A stretch of DNA of 6,155 bases. Source: Pseudolysinimonas_A sp965653335 (GTDB lineage: Bacteria > Actinomycetota > Actinomycetes > Actinomycetales > Microbacteriaceae). This document shows positions 5,229 to 6,155 of the stretch, in pieces (within the stretch, counting starts at the first letter, position 1; every line of letters starts with the position of its first letter). The notes beneath the pieces were generated by a model, which ran no database searches, was not told the DNA's origin, and saw only the letters and a program-made list of their open reading frames with translations. The DNA lies in NCBI GenBank assembly GCA_965653335.1, contig CBFGZU010000099.1, positions 1 through 6,155 on the forward strand, written 5' to 3'. A program made the position numbers and the translations under genes.

Positions 5229-6155
5229 GTGGCCAAGCCGATCGTCCTGATCGCCGAAGAACTCTCCCCCGCCACGGTCGAAGCCCTCGGCACCGACTTC
5301 GACATCCGTGCCGTCGACGGCACCGACCGCCCGGCGCTGCTCGCCGCACTCGCCGCCGCCCAGGCGGTGCTCATCCGCTCGGCGACCCAGATCGACGCCG
5401 AAGCGCTCGCCGCGGCCCCGCACCTGAAGGTCGTCGCACGCGCCGGTGTCGGGCTCGACAATGTCGACATCAAGGCAGCGACGGTCGCCGGTGTCATGGT
5501 CGTGAACGCCCCGACGTCGAACATCATCAGCGCCGCCGAGCTGACGATCGGCCACATCCTCTCGCTCGCGCGGCACATTCCCGCGGCGCACGCGAGCCTC
5601 TCCGCGGGCGCGTGGAAGCGCTCCAAGTTCACGGGCGTCGAACTGTACGAGAAGACGGTTGGGATCATCGGCCTCGGCCGCATCGGCGCGCTCATCGCGG
5701 CGCGACTGCAGGCGTTCGGCGTCGAGATCGTCGCGTACGACCCCTACGTCACCGCGACGCGCGCGCAACAGCTCGGGGCGACGCTCGTGAGCCTCGACGA
5801 GCTGCTCGCGGCATCCGACTTCGTCACGATTCACATGCCCAAGACGCCCGAGACGACCGGGATGCTCGGCGCGGCCCAGTTGAAGAGCATGAAGAAGTCG
5901 GCGTTCGTCATCAACGTCGCGCGCGGCGGACTCATCGATGAGGATGCGCTCTACGACGCGCTCGTCGCCGGCGAGATCGCCGGGGCAGGGTTGGATGTCT
6001 TCGTCTCCGAGCCTCCGGTCGAGAAGAAGCTGCTCGGCCTGCCCAACATCATCGTCACGCCGCACCTCGGTGCGTCGACCGACGAGGCACAGGAGAAGGC
6101 CGGGGTGGCGGTCGCACGCAGCGTGCGGCGCGCCCGCGTGGGCGCACACGGGTCG
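5229..6155 (+). CDS. serA: D-3-phosphoglycerate dehydrogenase (3' end missing)
   Basis: SerA oxidises 3-phosphoglycerate with NAD+ to 3-phosphohydroxypyruvate, the committed step of phosphorylated serine synthesis in the cytoplasm. The 309 visible residues cover the N-terminal substrate-binding part, the whole nucleotide-binding domain, and the return into the substrate-binding domain. Visible motifs are RAGVGLDNVD (71-80), the Rossmann glycine motif GLGRIG (148-153) with the NAD-ribose-binding Asp171 (AYDPY), and the catalytic triad Arg232 (NVARGG), Glu261 (VSEPP) and His279 (TPHLGAS). These lie one position before R233, E262 and H280 of the M. tuberculosis enzyme as I recall it. By family length, the full protein is probably the roughly 530-residue actinobacterial form with an intervening domain and a serine-sensing ACT domain, all beyond the window. 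The last 10-12 residues (after VARSVR) depart from the usual LALAGE-type continuation. GTG 5229 is supported by its ribosome binding site. Confidence 0.97.
   Translation, partial: MAKPIVLIAEELSPATVEALGTDFDIRAVDGTDRPALLAALAAAQAVLIRSATQIDAEALAAAPHLKVVARAGVGLDNVDIKAATVAGVMVVNAPTSNIISAAELTIGHILSLARHIPAAHASLSAGAWKRSKFTGVELYEKTVGIIGLGRIGALIAARLQAFGVEIVAYDPYVTATRAQQLGATLVSLDELLAASDFVTIHMPKTPETTGMLGAAQLKSMKKSAFVINVARGGLIDEDALYDALVAGEIAGAGLDVFVSEPPVEKKLLGLPNIIVTPHLGASTDEAQEKAGVAVARSVRRARVGAHGS

Noticed and set aside
5226..6149. 307-codon open frame on the - strand opposite serA
   Set aside because: SerA motifs and all three catalytic residues are in the + strand frame; this one is a charged shadow.
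1..6155. Defence island, prophage, insertion sequence or CRISPR array
   Set aside because: Apart from the two small unknown membrane proteins, all genes are housekeeping or common transport types. There are no transposase or integrase motifs, terminal inverted repeats or regularly spaced repeats. The helicase-nuclease is explained by AdnB without invoking a defence system.

Overview
The window is GC-rich (roughly 70% by eye) and packed with same-strand genes. GTG is the favoured start wherever a start can be seen, and the -10 elements are of the actinobacterial TAnnnT type. An AdnB-like helicase-nuclease at the left edge and a SerA at the right edge, its catalytic residues one position away from the M. 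tuberculosis numbering, point to an actinobacterium. Gene style and word usage (frequent GGATGC/GCATCC) make Microbacteriaceae my best guess, but that is inference; no 16S or other marker is present.

Layout, all on the + strand. (1) Positions 1-2868 hold the 3' nine-tenths or so of a UvrD-family helicase with a C-terminal RecB-type nuclease, best read as AdnB, the motor subunit of the AdnAB double-strand-break resection machine. Its Walker A region lies before the window. (2) Its stop codon sits in a short degenerate tandem repeat (2851-2905), followed by a short gap with a probable promoter. (3) Positions 2973-4307 encode a 12-helix-type MFS exporter of the EntS/MFS_3 kind, substrate unknown. 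(4) A 63-bp gap holds a perfect-stem hairpin and a possible leaderless promoter. (5) Positions 4371-4847 and 4844-5149 are two small uncharacterised membrane proteins overlapping by GTGA, so translationally coupled. (6) A 79-bp gap carries a good -10 element and a Shine-Dalgarno site. (7) From 5229 to the right edge runs the first 309 codons of serA, D-3-phosphoglycerate dehydrogenase.

The genes look like separate transcription units placed side by side: DNA repair, transport, an unknown membrane pair, and serine biosynthesis. Nothing shows that they cooperate, apart from the coupled pair. No gap exceeds 300 bases. I saw no tRNA, rRNA, riboswitch, insertion sequence, CRISPR array or phage gene, and the region reads as ordinary chromosomal backbone. 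I found no convincing undescribed system. The most useful leads are the repeat at the helicase stop codon, the coupled unknown membrane pair, and the departure from the SerA consensus in the last 30 or so bases.
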